Origin: Parietichytrium sp. I65-24A
Taxonomy: Eukaryota > Sar > Bigyra > Thraustochytrida > Thraustochytriidae
Direction of reading: 5' to 3'
DNA: 64,000 nt
Assembly: GCA_012862575.1 (NCBI GenBank)
Contig: BLSF01000109.1
Coordinates: 1 to 64,000, forward strand
The notes beneath the pieces are model-generated. The model was not told the DNA's origin, did not search any database, and saw nothing but the letters and a program-made list of their open reading frames with translations. The position numbers and the translations under genes were made by a program. Below, piece after piece: positions 31,625 through 45,327 of the stretch. Every line of letters begins with the position of its first letter. Position 1 is the stretch's first letter.

Positions 31625-32620
31625 TGTTTTACAAGGTATTGTTGTCTTTTTACAACCCAATAGATTATCGTTGCCGCAGTTTCGGGGTTTGGTGCGTGCT
31701 CAGCAAACAACACTCCAGCAAACACAAAGCTTTCGCTGACCGCCAAGAGTCTTTTGCGTTTTGGGTTTTGGGTTTTGTGGAGTTTGACTGCGGAGAGTTT
31801 TTTGTGCGCTAGAGAAACGAAGAAGATCAGCTAAGGCCAGCGTAGTCGCAGCAAGAGAGCGAGAAAGCCCGTTGCCGGTTTATGTGTTTTGCTGCTTTGG
31901 TTCGAAAACCCGAGCTCGCTATTTGGAATCTGCTCCGTCCTTATGACGCTCTGCCGTTTCGATCGCTTGCGTTTGCAGATTGCAGATTGCAGATTGCCGA
32001 TTGTCGATGTTGCAGAATTCAGATTTGTCGCTCGATATCTTCGCGCATTGCTTTGCCTTCCACAAGCCGAGCCTTTTCCCTTCTACCGGAACAAACCGAC
32101 GAGGCGCTGGACTACAGACTGCGCATTCTTCTGAGTATAGTACTCATGAAACGACGCGACCTCCTTTGCCATTAGAGTACACTCTGCGGTGTACCAACTC
32201 ACACGAACGCCGATATGATATTGTATTATGTTCATTCGATCAAAACATATATCGTTATCAAATAATGGATGAGTGAAGAAAGAATAAAAGACTACTCTTT
32301 CGCCGATCCCATCGAAACTGCGACTGCGACAACACGAGACAATACTTCTAAGAGAGAGAAAAAAGTTGGTGAGAGTAAAATCGCGGAAGAGAGACAGCCC
32401 GAAGTGAAGATGAAGGAAGACTTGGGAAAGAAGAAGAATTCCTTAGATTGGAAGGCCAACCAATGTCAACGTTGCTGGACGGATGGGTCACTGTCTCCTT
32501 TCCTCAGTCCATCCATTCTTTCATTCTTTTTAGCAGAACACTCTAAACACCATCACAACACTTCCCACATTCTCACTTCTTCACTCTTCCGCTCGCCTCG
32601 GTACTCAGTACTCTTTACGT

Positions 32621-32655
<35 letters not shown>

Positions 32656-34190
32656 CCTTCTTTCTTTTTCGTCTCTCGGAGTGGGTTTCGCTCCGTTTTC
32701 CCGTGCTACGAAGAAGGTCTACCTTCAACCTTCTCCTTATGACACTTTACTTGCGACTATCATCTTCGCGTATGTACTCGCCGCAACCGGTATTAGCATT
32801 ATCGATAGTAGGAGGCTATTGACCTGCGGAAGGGCAAAGAGCTGTTTCTCCTTCCTCCTTCTTTCTACTCGCTCTCTCAGACCGTGCGGCGACGAAACGC
32901 ACCGAGATGTGAGGGGAATGAGGCTGATGAGAGGAGGGGGTCACGTGCTGAGCAGCAGCTAAGAGAGAGCGGGAAAGGGTGGGAGGAGGAGAGAGATCGA
33001 CCGTGAACAAGATCCGATTTCCGAGCTTTAATCTACCAAATGCACAGAGAGAGTGAGAGAGAGAGAAGTGAACTGCTCATGAAACAAGCTCCTCAAATCT
33101 CGTTGAGACTGAGACTGCGAAGGAGGAAGAGTCAAGATGAGAATCCAACTTTCGCACCCTCACAACCTCAAGTTCCCAGTCTCCATAATACCCACTATCT
33201 ATGTGCTAGCAGTTCTCCAAAACGAGGGGGGGAGGTGAGGAGGGGGAGAAGGCAAGAAAGAAGAGAGAATGAATCTTGTTTGTGAAGAACTGAGACTGAT
33301 CCACCCCACTAATCAACTGCTACGTTCCCACCCCACCAGGGAGAAGGAAGAACGGGGGTTACGGCGCCTATCCATCCGCTAGCTTCGCGCTTTACGTTTT
33401 TCCAACTGGTATCGCACATCTATCGAAGCCGGTAGCACCCTATCACACGGAGGGGACCAACATACAAACGATAGCAAAATTGGTATAAATCAAAGGGAGA
33501 TTGGCTTTTGCGCTCGCAATCGATGAACGTTCGACATAATCGTCATCTTCACCATGAGCTTCTTCATCACGTACGAAAAGAAGTGGGGATTGGCTAATCA
33601 ACTTGTTATCATCGCGCAAATCCTCGGATTTTAATCCGTTCTACAAGTTATATAGATCGAATCGCAGCGCGCACACCTCGAGTCTCTCGATCGAGAGCCA
33701 GTTGGCGAATTGTTGGGCGACGTCCATCGGAAGAGAAGAAGAAAAGAGAAAAGCGCTTTTCGTTAAAAAATTGATTCGATTTTAATTAATCATACCGGTA
33801 AGTGTTTGTTTTCTGACTTGTGAAAAAAAGATTCCAGAGAGTAGGAAAGTGGCTGGTTGGACGGCTTGTACGAGCGCTGGTGCCTGGATCCCGGACTCGC
33901 TTTTTTTCTTTCTTTCTTCCTTCCTTCCTTCATCCGCTCCTCATTTTTTATTCGCAGGGTCTAAGCTTGCCGCGCGTTTTCAGTTGGCTTGGAGAGGATA
34001 AGGAGTGCTGAGTGGATTTATAAAGCATTGGAAAGATTGTTGCTTCCACTGTCGCCGCGTTCCGCAACAAAGAGATCTTTATCAGAACTTTTAACTGCCG
34101 GCCTAGCCGGAGATGCGGAGGTGACTGCGACTGACCATTCTCACGATACTTACGATCCCAACAGACTAGACTATTCACGTTGTTATAGGT
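31625..34190. other. Gene desert, part 1
   Basis: No gene supported. A TTGCAGA microsatellite lies at about 31975-32000 and a (TTTC)n tract at about 32625-32670. CGGTACTCAGTACTC at 32599-32613 belongs to the recurrent motif. GA-rich stretches lie near 32965-33070. Confidence 0.5.
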
Positions 34191-37125
34191 TATAGAATGT
34201 GCATTCAGAACATGAATTTACTGCACGAGAAAGCAAACAAGTCTCGCCCGTCTTGGTGAGTTGGTGTACCGGTACTGCAGTACTCAGTTCATCTAGACCT
34301 AGACCTACGGCGTGTGGCTGCGGCGTTTTAGTCTTTCCATTCTCATATATTCTCATCTTCATTCTCATTTTCATTTTCATTTCCACTCATTTTCGTCCAT
34401 TCTTCCTCTCTTCCATTTCTTCCATCCGCAAAGTCACAAAGTCAGCTTGCCAGCTCGTGCCATGTGCCCCGTGTGTGCGTGTGAATGAGACCCGAATGCT
34501 GCGCAAGTTTTTAAGTCGGTTTAGTCGATCAACCAGAGCCCTATACGACCAATTTAAAAGAATCTCGAAAGTGGGTGGGAGGACTGGCAACAGCTGTGGT
34601 ATTACTTGTACTCACTACCCGGCGCTAGTGCTGTGCAGTCCTCGCCGTTGGCGCTCTATATCGTACACTTTCCAACCAACGCGCCAGGTTGGCTGCACGC
34701 TGTCTTTGGCTTCCCACTCATCTCTCCTTCTCCCTTCTTCGCTAAAACGCTTCCGTTGCTTAGAGTGACGCAGGCGACTTGGGAGAGGGATGTGAGTGCA
34801 GGAGATTAGTTAGGTTAGAGAGGAAAGGGTGTACGAAAAGCTGTACGGAGACTTAGGACGTTACTTTAATGGTACTGCCATGGTAGGAGATGTAGTGGGT
34901 CGGCTTTTCCGCGGATTCCGCGGAGTGTGGAGTGTGTTGGGGGCCGAGAAGAAATTCTTTCGGTCGCTTCAATTCCTTCTGTTTGGAGTAGCTTCTTGCT
35001 GTCGTAAGCTGCTTCTACAAATAGTAGTACACTTTTGTCTTTTGGAACGAAAAAATCTAGGGGTCTATCTACGTACACTATCTAGTATCGTGTAAAGTCT
35101 TATCAATTTTAACTTCTTAAGAATGAATATACATTGGCACAAAAAGCCCACCGAAACGCGCTCTTTGCGATCGATCGATTTTTTGTTTCAATTAATTAAT
35201 TTTGAGCTTCCTACCTGAGCGAAGTCAGCATCCTTTCTTCCTTACTCGTTCATTTATATAAATATATAGAAGAAACAAACCAGAGCTGATTGGAAGTGAC
35301 TTGGAACCGAACGAAGAGAGGAACAGAGCCATGTGAGCGAATGTGACGACGTCACCTTCCCTTCCCACACCCCTTTCGTAAATTCTCGGGTTGTTGTTTT
35401 TTCCCCGAAGGACGAGAGTGTATATATACACCGTACTCCTTTCGGCGAAATAGAACCCCCGGCGTGAGTCGCGGCAATTTCTTTCTTTTCTCTGGTCACT
35501 GATCAATCAGTCAAAACCTCACAGCGAACACCGTGAACCCTTGTACATGAGAACTTCGTGTCAAAACACCAAACGATGCGAAGAAAAGTCTCCGTGTGAT
35601 TCCTTTTCTTCTTTCTGGCTGCGTAGTGCCTTTCAGTGCACGCTTAGGCAAGCGAGGACAGCGTGCTGCATTGCCGTCAGAGCGATGAGAATGCTGAGAG
35701 AGGGAACGGAGCTGCGGTTGTGAGGGGTTACGGGGAGGGGGGTCTGCTTTTCAGCCTTCCGGTGATTCAAGTCGCACAAACGCAACGATCAAAACAGTAT
35801 TCAGTACTAGTAGGCGATTTCTAAATAAATCAAATTCATTGAGATTTTGAACAACAATTTTCCGTAAAAAAGTAATTCACATGTTCCCTCTCGCTCCCTC
35901 TCGCTCCCTCTCGCTCCCTCCCCCAAAGCTCTCATTGTCTCTCTGGTAGCTAGCTTCTGGCTCGCTACTTTTACTCTACTTTTGATAGTATGGATCTCCG
36001 GACCCTACATCAATTGGTAGGTTCATCCTCTATGGAGAAGGAAGGGGACGGTACCTTTGGGGCGGACGCACACACCTACTCTTAACTGTTCTAGGGATTA
36101 TCGCATAAGGGTTCATGAACCGACTTCACGTGACCTGGCGGACGACGAAAGAGGACAAAATAGTGGCGAGATTGCGCTGATCGGCGAGCAAAGGCTCGAG
36201 TGGCTTTGAAGTTTCTCTCGAGCCAAGACCCACTTTGATCGGAATGTCAGGCGAAAACTGTCCGCGAGAGATTTACCGGTGCAATTGTCACCTTCAGGCT
36301 CCTGATCGGAACTGACAAGAGCTAGCTTGCAAGTTTGACGAGTCAGAGAAATTGTTCACACGTGAGTTGTACCAGCACATGTACCCATTCAAGTTCCGAC
36401 AGATTGCCACTGCTGTCTGCTATCCATTCCTCCTCTCCATTTTTGAACCTCTTTTTTCTTGGCGGTGTGAGGGTCAAAATTGACATTCTTCCAGCGGCTC
36501 CTTCTTTCTCCTCCTCCCCTCCTCCTCCTCAATAGAGTCCACTAGGCCAAACATTGGACGAACGGAAACGTTTTTTAAAGCCAGAAATCTAGATCTGGGC
36601 GCAATCGAGTGGATCTACGGTAATCGGTAGCACACTAGTAAGACTGAGGGGAGGATGGAGCAAGCATAGTGCTTTGAATAGGAGGAGTCTTATTGTAATT
36701 CGCTTCGAAAGTTGTTTCTTGACAGTGGCAGGTACTCGCTCACTAGGAGGCAGTGGATCCGTCTTGTGAGGGCAAAGGCCCTCTGCAAAAACAAAAACGC
36801 CGAGTTCTTTCCTCCTCCACCCTCTTTCTTCCCTTCGCCGAGTCGTTGGCTGCTGAGAGGAAGCGCTTCAGCCAGGAGAAGGAAGTCGCAGGGCACTAGA
36901 AGAGGAGCTCCAACTTGGACTTTGCTGTTCCAATTCATTCTCATTCATTCATTCATTCAGAACATTTATTTAATGTCAAAGCCGCTTTCGTCAAAGACAA
37001 ACATGATGATGAGAACATAATTATTAAAATATTAAGAGCAGCAAAATTGAGAGGTCGCGAACGATTGTGTTCCGAGTGGAATTGGATCGTGAACAACAAG
37101 TTGTTTCACAGTCTAAATGGAAAAC
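34191..37125. other. Gene desert, part 2
   Basis: No gene supported. TGTACCGGTACTGCAGTACTC lies at 34264-34283. A (CTCGCTCCCT)n minisatellite occupies about 35886-35920. Several GA/CT and ATTC runs occur (for example about 36938-36957). ORFs here are short and compositionally biased. Confidence 0.5.
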
Positions 37126-38347
37126 TGAAACGAGTGAATGCACAAGTAGATTAATTCGAAATGAAAATCGTGTCGGATGAACGAGGGAAAAGATCACGGA
37201 AGCACGGGTAGGACCGGAGCCACGTGGCTCGCCACTTCCATAGCAGATATTGAAAGTCACACCGCCACGGGCCTTTGAACACTTTACCAACTTGAACACG
37301 AGACGTGGGTGAGAGTTTCGCATCCCTCTCCTTCCGAGGTTTACGCATGTCTACGCAGTACACATGTATCCATCCACTGAATACCCCAAACCAATGAATT
37401 TGTTAATTTGTTTCCCGTTGTGGTATTAGCGAGATCAAAAACCACTTTGCGCAGTGTGGACCATGCCACCCGTACTCAAACTCGCCTGCCCTGCACTTCT
37501 CGTTTCAACTTTTGCGGTAGCGGCAGCTTGGAGAGCCTTTGTGAATTGTGGATTCTGGATTCTGGATTCTGGACTGTGAAAGCGTGATGGGAGATCTGGG
37601 GACGTACCTGGAGCAGAGCACTGAGATGGGAACTTGGCATATTCTCTTGTGAATTGCCATTCCATGCTGTCCTTCGTTCTCTCTCCTGGCGTTTTTCGTT
37701 CCGGCATTTGCGTGGAATGTGGAGCTCACTCAATTGTGAGAACTGCGAGCACGAACACGTGGAACTCTCGGGAGCGTCAAGCGCTCGAGTGCGGGTTCAC
37801 GTTGAGGCCGTGCAATACAAATTGGGACATATGAACAGTCGCGCAGATCTTTCAGAAACGCCAGCTTTGAAGCATCGATTCATATCCGCACACACACTCG
37901 CACGAGCACCTCGGGTCGTGCTGAGAAGAATGAGAAGAAACAGTCGTGAGAGCCCTCAAGACTCCCGAAACCGTGCGGATCCTCTCGATTCTGTAGCTGT
38001 GATCCACTGTAAGGGAGCTTGAGAATAATCTTGGCTTGTCAGAGCGGTCTTTGGACCCGACATCTCCGCTACAGAAGGCCACTAACTCGGCAGAGATCTG
38101 TGGAGCTGAGCGTGGAAGGCTGCATACAGTACTCGGAGTACTAGTGCCACTCAGTCTTCCGGAGCTTCTCATTTGGTAAGTTTTTTTAATCACTCTGTTC
38201 CAGGGTATCGCGGGAAATGAAAGTGTAATATTGTTGGGAGTTTTATCTACACCGACGATGGCCACGTGCAGTGCATGAGGCCGCAGGTGAGAAGTTTCCC
38301 ACTTCTCCATCTGAGCGTATCTAAGCTCCTAAAGGTTGCATGTAGGG
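37126..38347 (+). repeat. 1.2-kb direct repeat in gene desert, copy 1
   Basis: The segment from TGAAACGAGTGAATGCACA to GGTTGCATGTAGGG recurs at 38352-39660 with very few changes. It ends exactly at the N at 38348. Relative to copy 2 it lacks about 84 bp between two AGCTGT hexamers (about 37993), a deletion between short direct repeats. No coding function is recognised. Confidence 0.95.
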
Positions 38348-38348
38348 N
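38348..38348. other. Assembly join (single N)
   Basis: A single N exactly between the two near-identical 1.2-1.3 kb copies; same signature as at 20779. Confidence 0.85.
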
Positions 38349-38351
38349 AAT

Positions 38352-39660
38352 TGAAACGAGTGAATGCACAAAAAAGTAGATTAATTCGAAATGAAAATCG
38401 TGTCGGATGAACGAGGGAAAAGATCACGGAAGCACGGGTAGGACCGGAGCCACGTGGCTCGCCACTTCCATAGCAGATATTGAAAGTCACACCGCCACGG
38501 GCCTTTGAACACTTTACCAACTTGAACACGAGACGTGGGTGAGAGTTTCGCATCCCTCTCCTTCCGAGGTTTACGCATGTCTACGCAGTACACATGTATC
38601 CATCCACTGAATACCCCAAACCAATGAATTTGTTAATTTGTTTCCCGTTGTGGTATTAGCGAGATCAAAAACCACTTTGCGCAGTGTGGACCATGCCACC
38701 CGTACTCAAACTCGCCTGCCCTGCACTTCTCGTTTCAACTTTTGCGGTAGCGGAAGCTTGGAGAGCCTTTGTGAATTGTGGATTGTGGATTCTGGATTCT
38801 GGACTGTGAAAGCGTGATGGGAGATCTGGGGACGTACCTGGAGCAGAGCACTGAGATGGGAACTTGGCATATTCTCTTGTGAATTGCCATTCCATGCTGT
38901 CCTTCGTTCTCTCTCCTGGCGTTTTTCGTTCCGGCATTTGCGTGGAATGTGGAGCTCACTCAACTGTGAGAACTGCGAGCACGAACACGTGGAACTCTCG
39001 GGAGCGTCAAGCGCTCGAGTGCGGGTTCACGTTGAGGCCGTGCAATACAAATTGGGACATATGAACAGTCGCGCAGATCTTTCAGAAACGCCAGCTTTGA
39101 AGCATCGATTCATATCCGCACACACACTCGCACGAGCACCTCGGGTCATCCTGAGAAGAATGAGAAGAAACAGTCGTGAGAGCCCTCAAGACTCCCGAAA
39201 CCGTGCGGATCCTCTCGATTCTGCAGCTGTTCTCCTGTTGCGATCGGCGCGATTGTTAGCGTTTGAAGTAACCTGAAGCATGGCAACTTTCTTGTTCCGA
39301 TGGTCACAAGCTGTGATCCACTGAAAGGGAGTTGAGAATGATCTTGGCTTGTCAGAGCGGTCTTTGGACCCGACATCTCCGCTACAGAAGGCCACTAACT
39401 CGGCAGAGATCTGTGGAGCTGAGCGTGGAAGGCTGCATACAGTACTCGGAGTACTAGTGCCACTCAGTCTTCCGGAGCTTCTCATTTGGTAAGTTTTTTT
39501 AATCATTCTGTTCCAGGGTATCGCGGGAAATGAAAGTCTATTATTGTTGGGAGTTTTATCTACACCGACGATGGCCACGTGCAGTGCATGAGGCCGCAGG
39601 TGAGAAGTTTCCCACTTCTCCATCTGAGCGTATCTAAGCTCCTAAAGGTTGCATGTAGGG
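38352..39660 (+). repeat. 1.3-kb direct repeat in gene desert, copy 2
   Basis: Second copy of 37126-38347. It carries the extra segment of about 84 bp (about 39225-39310) and continues into unique sequence after 39660, whereas copy 1 stops at the N. Confidence 0.95.
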
Positions 39661-42600
39661 TCGTTGATTTTCAAGATCTCGAGGGCACTTGATATTCGAA
39701 CGCTTTCTCAGGTGAGAAAACCAGACCATCGTAACGTCGTCGGGGAGCAGCTGCATGCGCAGGTGAGACGGCGTTTGCTGCTCGCAGTGCCTGCATGCGC
39801 CAACGGGATATGCTGTGGGGGTGTCCATATTTCGATCTTCAGATCTTGAGGCTTGTCAGTGACGAGGATCTTGCGCATCGCTCAGGCACTTTTATATTAG
39901 CGAGTTGGCGCTCCAGCTCTGGCTTTATTCAACCAAGTGAGATTTCAGATTGGTTGAAGGCAGTAGAAAGCTGTATGCAACAGAGAAAAAACTTTCCAAC
40001 CACAGCCTCACGCAAGAGCGCGCAAAGGCCGACCCTGCGATGAAGTCTGGCTTCACTCAAGATCCTGATGCTTTACAGAACCATCGAGCAAAAAGAGCCA
40101 AAGCTTAATGAACCGTTTGTTTTTGGTGCGGCAAAAGTCTGAAATCAGCTTTTCAGTATCACAAGTCACATAGAGAAGGTTGGAGACAGAAACACGATTA
40201 CCCAGCTTCTTCAGAGCCGAGATCATCTCTCAACCACTTGACACGTTCGCTCTTGTCTATCTTGTCTTATTTCCCCAACAGCCACCAGCGCACGTCGGAT
40301 AGATTGTTCACAGTTTCGCCTCTCTGAGTAGTTTTGTGCCTTGCAATGCAACCCCGTCCACCAATTTGCACGCACCAGCAAAACAAAGCTATTTTGGGAC
40401 AAAGCGTGCCGAGGAGCGTGTAATAATCGTATGCGATTGCGATAGTAGGCAATTCCTGTCTCCAATCCTCCTTCCACGTGACACAAAAGAATCGGGAAGG
40501 GGGGTCCAGATCTCGCGCAGTTTCTGGCGCTTCGTGTATGCTGCAAATGCGCCAAGATCGTAGAACGTTTGGAAGGACATCCCGCACGTCCGAGCATTGC
40601 AGTTTTCTTTGCAAGGCTGAATTTTGGACGGAGGGACGACTACCATTTTGGGAGCCGGGGCGGTCTGAAAAGGAAGTGAGGAACTCCGACTGTTCCTAGC
40701 TCGCCTCCTATACTCGTGATGAACGACAGCCAACGATTGTTTGCCAGCTTCCTCTACGCTGATTTGAACTCGGAAATTCGTTAGTTTGAGAGAGTGGGAA
40801 AGTGAGTGCGAATCAACAAAAGAACGCCGGATACTGTGCTCTTTACACTAGCATCCACCTGTTGGTGGATCGATTCAGTGTCTACTTGACGATTGTCTTG
40901 GTATGCTAACTCATTCGGCTCAAAGATCCAGTCATCTGTTCATGGAATTCACTTTTGCTTTGCGTACTATTTCGCCAAGCAAGGTGGTGTCCATTCTGCA
41001 GGAAGGTCCAATCCTGGTCTTCCCTTGTGGCCTTCTTTGCACGCACTTCCTCGTGTCCCTGTCGCTCATTACAAAATCGCTGACCTTCACAGATCACACT
41101 TTTTTCACTGGCAAGTTCGGGTCTCCTTTGTCTCCTTAGTTGTTTGTCTAGTCTTATCTTGAATACTTGCTTGAGAACGGCAAATGACTTGACGCCGCTC
41201 CATCTCGTTTCCCAAATGAAGTTACTTGTTCTACTCTCACCTGGGCATGGTTGGCTTTTTTTAGAACTGAGTTTATCAGCTCAAAAGATCGTTTGACAAA
41301 GTTTGTGAAGGTAACTCTTGATACCATAGCTCTCGCACGGACGGAGAACTTGGTAAGCGTCTACATGTCGACTTCTTCGAGCCATTGCAACTGGAGCATT
41401 GATATGATAAGGCGACTGGCCACGTGCAGATTTGCATTCACAGCAAACTGTGAGCAAACTGTGAGCAAATTGTTCCAAACTGTACCACAGTGAACCCGCC
41501 TAAAAAAATCTCTTTCAAAATTTAGCCTCCCCATATTTTGAGAAACAACAATCACTCCTCCGCGCATCCTTTTCCGTCGCTCTCGATCTCCGCTCACTCG
41601 CAAGTGGGAACCCACTCGAGAACCCGCGTCGCAGATCAAGCCTACAGCGCAGAACACCTGTCCTATAAACAACGTTACAATGAGACATTCTCATACAAAC
41701 AAACAGCAGTGTCCCTGGCTAGTACAGTATTTGCGATTGAGACGACAGATTGAAGTGTTATGATTAGCACTAAGTCGCGACTCACTGTCCACTCTCAGTA
41801 CCGGTACATACATACGCTCATCGTCCGAGACAACTGAGTCAACTTGGCAAGGCGGCCCTTGAACGCCAGAAACGGGCCCGAACAGGCCCTGATGCGAATC
41901 CGAAATCAACTCTGGCCAATCTCAGAAACCAAAATTCTCAAAAGAAAGAAAGAAAGAAAGAAAGAAAAAAGAAGGAACTCTGTGCACTTTCTTTTCTGTC
42001 TCTGTGCACAATTAACGGGCAACGTAGGCTGGGCACGTCTGTTCGCTCTGTGCAAGGCGCTGGGACGGCGTGGTTAGAGGATACATTAATGGCTCCTATA
42101 TGCGTAGCAGCCTGGGAAAGAATCTCACAGTCGATACAATCACAATCACAATCCAAAACAAAGTGAAAATCAAACATCAAGTAGAAGCAAAAGCAAAAGC
42201 CAAGATCAATTTGACGATCGCGAGAGCAGGAAGAGGTGGGAGGAGGGAGCAGAGCAGAGCTCCAACTTTGATGATTACGAAAGAGTAGATTCGTTGTCGC
42301 ACTGTTTTAATTATCTTATCAGGAAATGAAAGGAACTGTTTCCGCCGCTGAGACAGTGACTAGGACAAGGTGTGCGACGGCGCATCATCGTTGACATTGT
42401 TGGCATCGTTCTTTCTTTTTTAAAACATGTTTTAAAACAGTTGATGATGTTGAAAGCTTCCACCCTTTCCGCCCGCGCAATTGCGACTAACTCCAAGCTA
42501 GCACTCGGAAGCTGAAGCCATGTGCGAGGAGAAAATTCATAGCTCACCGATGCTCACCGGGCTTGAAGCAGGCTGGCAAGTGAGCGAGCGAATGAGCAAT

Positions 42601-42990
42601 TGAGTGAGTGAGTGAGTGGAGCACCAGTACTGACTGTGAGTACGTATTTCGCGGATGAACCGCAGCTTGATTGATATGCACAGGCGATGTAAGTTGAAAA
42701 GTTGAAAGTTGAGCCTATTTGCTTGGAACGGACTCGTGCTAGCGCCGGTACAGTTTCTGCGACGCGTCGCAGCAGCCTGGCGGATCCAAAAGATTCAAAG
42801 ATATCCGAAGACAGGAAAGGACTGACGCGTGCCGGCGCTTTCGAAAACCTTTGTCCTCTGTTTTCTGTTGTGGCTGAGACTTTGGCCAATGGATGTGATT
42901 CGCAATGCTCGTCAAGGCTGCGGACCGTGCTGCGCGTTCGATCTCACGGTCCGAAGCGTCGTCTGATCCGAGAGTGAGGCAAGAACCGGC
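39661..42990. other. Gene desert, part 3
   Basis: No gene is confidently supported. Two overlapping open frames at 39795-40043 and about 39936-40108 (ending in a basic, nuclear-localisation-like HRAKRAKA) have protein-like composition but no known family. CAGTACCGGTAC lies at 41796-41807, an (AAAG)n run at about 41940-41974 and (GAGT)n at 42601-42618. Confidence 0.4.
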
Positions 42991-45300
42991 ACTCGTAGTC
43001 AGCACGGTGACTCGACAGCCTGCTGAGCCGGCGCGAGTCCCGGTCTCTATGTCCCCAATTCCTTTTGTCCGTCCGTCGTAAACGGAGTTAATCAAAGTGA
43101 AGGAGTGAGCGTCCGTATGCATCGCTCAACGCCGGTCCGCTCCTCGACTCGCCCGTCCCGAGAGCCAGCGGCTCCTTTGAAAAGCGCACACTCGAGGAGC
43201 CCGACTGCTAGACTCCAGGAAAAGCAAGTTACAACGCATACGGCCACCGCGAAGGCATAGCATCTCTCTTGTCCCGAGTTCTCAGAGTTTCGGCCTCGCA
43301 CGGCCTCACGGCTTTCTCAGAATTCAGGAGACATATTCTTCTCGAGACCGTCGACTTGGCGGAAACTGAGCTCTGATTCCTAGCATGGGCAGCCAGGCTG
43401 ACAAAGACGAAAACAGAGACTTTCATCAGCATCATCATCATCATCTGCCGCTGATTGCTGACTGCTGATTGCTGCAGCCACGTCCTGCGCTCTCGCTCTC
43501 TCGACTCATTGAAACCTCCGCCTTCTCGGCCTTTCGGGGCGAGCAGAGGTTGTTTGGATCGCGAAGGAGAGAGGGAGAGATAGGCGCATTTGTGAGGCAC
43601 GGTTCGCGCATTCTTTCTTGTACATATACAGTGTTCAGTTGAACGAAAAAGGAGGACGGGAAAGAGAAAAGATAATGGAGAAGGGAGAAAGAGAAAGCGT
43701 GGATTCAAGTTGTACTGTTAACTTGGAATGACAGGGAAGAGGCGAGCCAGATCCTTTCTCAACTCTACAAAGTGCGATCAAACGACTCTCCGAGCATCTC
43801 CGAGCAAACGCCACTCCTGACCAAAGCTGTTGGTCGTGTTAATGTTCACTCAACGAAATAAAATGTTCCGAACTTGGTGTGTGCTGGCGCCCTTCGCCGA
43901 AAGTGGGTGAGACAGAGGGCGTTGCGAGAGCCTGGAAAAGGGAAGCTGGACCACAGTGCTCGACGCCGACAAGGGTAGCAGGAGGAGGAGGAGGAGAAGG
44001 GAAGAAGAAGGATGAGAGATGAAGGGTGGAGGATGAAAGATGAAGGAGAGCGACTTGGAAAGAGGAAGGGCTGGTGTGGGGAACTGGCCATGTCCGACGC
44101 GTTTGCGACGAACCGCGAAGCGGTTCCGAGAGACAAAGCCGAAAGAAGAAAGAAAAAGAGAGGTTGCCAGAGGTCCTGAGTGTTGGCTCTCTCACGCTCA
44201 CGCTCACTGTCTCTCTCTTTTCTTCTTCTTCTTCTTCCTCTCTCATTTTTTTCTTTCTTTCTTTCTTCTCTCCAATTTTTCCGCGTCGAAAGTTTTTCAC
44301 TGTACAGGCTTATCCCTCTCCGCCTCCAAGCCCTTCCGTGCCTCCCCTATCTCCTTCACCAACAAACAAACAAATAAAGGAGTGCTGTTGCTGCTGCTCT
44401 TGTCAGCGACTCGGCAATCATGATCCTCTCCTCGCGCATTGGAAAGAAATGCCAACATTTCACCTTTCACACCTGCAAACCGACCGCTGGCTGAACCAAC
44501 ATACGCGCCAAGGCCCGCGTGGCGTTTCCTTTTTCCTCTTCACCCGACGTCCTCTCTGTCCTGGCGCCCGCAGGAACCCGTGTCTACGTGCGCCCCTGCT
44601 TCACAGCGTGAACGCAATCCGTTCGTACGTGCTCGTTCAAGTTCCCTTCTTTCCGCGTCGCATCGAAGCTGACCATCACCGCGTTCAACGATTCTCCTCT
44701 GTCCCCGATCCCTGCTGGCGACTGCGTGCAAAGAATAAAGGATAAAAGGGTAACAGGATATATTTAGGTGAAAGAAATATCGTTCTCCGGTTGACGGACG
44801 ACGGAACTATCTATTCCTCCTCCGCCGAGGAGGAGGAGGCGCGGATGAAGTTAAAAGAACTCCTCATGGTCAACTTTCACGTCAAGTTTGACGTCGCAAA
44901 GTGAGAGAGCTGCGTCAGTCACAAGTCTTTCTTTGGCCACTCGAAAACTGTTTTCGAATGAACAACGAGTTTGCGACAATGGATGGAGCATCAAAACGAG
45001 AACAAACGAGCAGGAAGGTATGCCTTCCTCTTTGGCTCTGGGCCAGGGAACCCAGTGCACGCAGAAAAGGATAAAAGCTGGTTCTAGAGTTCTCTCGAAC
45101 ACCGTCGAACTCGTGAATGTTCTATGCGCTTTCGGAAGCCCTGCGCTAAGATGAAACTTTACATTGACAGTGAAACAAGGCTCAATCTAAAACTGTTGTT
45201 GGCTGTGAAAATTCACGTCAATCAAAGTGCTCCAAAGCTACGAACAAGCGACTGTTCCGCACTTGAATGAGCACTTCACCGACTTTCCACTCACGGTGTC

Positions 45301-45327
45301 CAGTACTCAGTACTCACTGTCAGTACA
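45301..45327. promoter_or_regulatory. Recurrent GTAC palindrome, full form
   Basis: CAGTACTCAGTACTCACTGTCAGTAC joins both submotifs (AGTACTC and ACTGTCAGTAC) seen separately upstream of many genes in this window. No gene follows within 1.5 kb. Confidence 0.35.

Noticed and set aside
31858-31920. Possible tRNA (AGCGAG...CTCGCT ends, GGTTCGAAAACC near the 3' end)
   Set aside because: Only 63 bases, no D-arm and no valid T-stem. Judged chance pairing.
34199-34768. 189-codon ORF
   Set aside because: Low-complexity ATTCTC/ATTTTC repeat in the middle; the rest has no recognisable similarity.
44074-44745. 223-codon ORF in the gene desert
   Set aside because: Driven by GA/CT-rich low-complexity sequence; no domain, and the frame crosses simple repeats.
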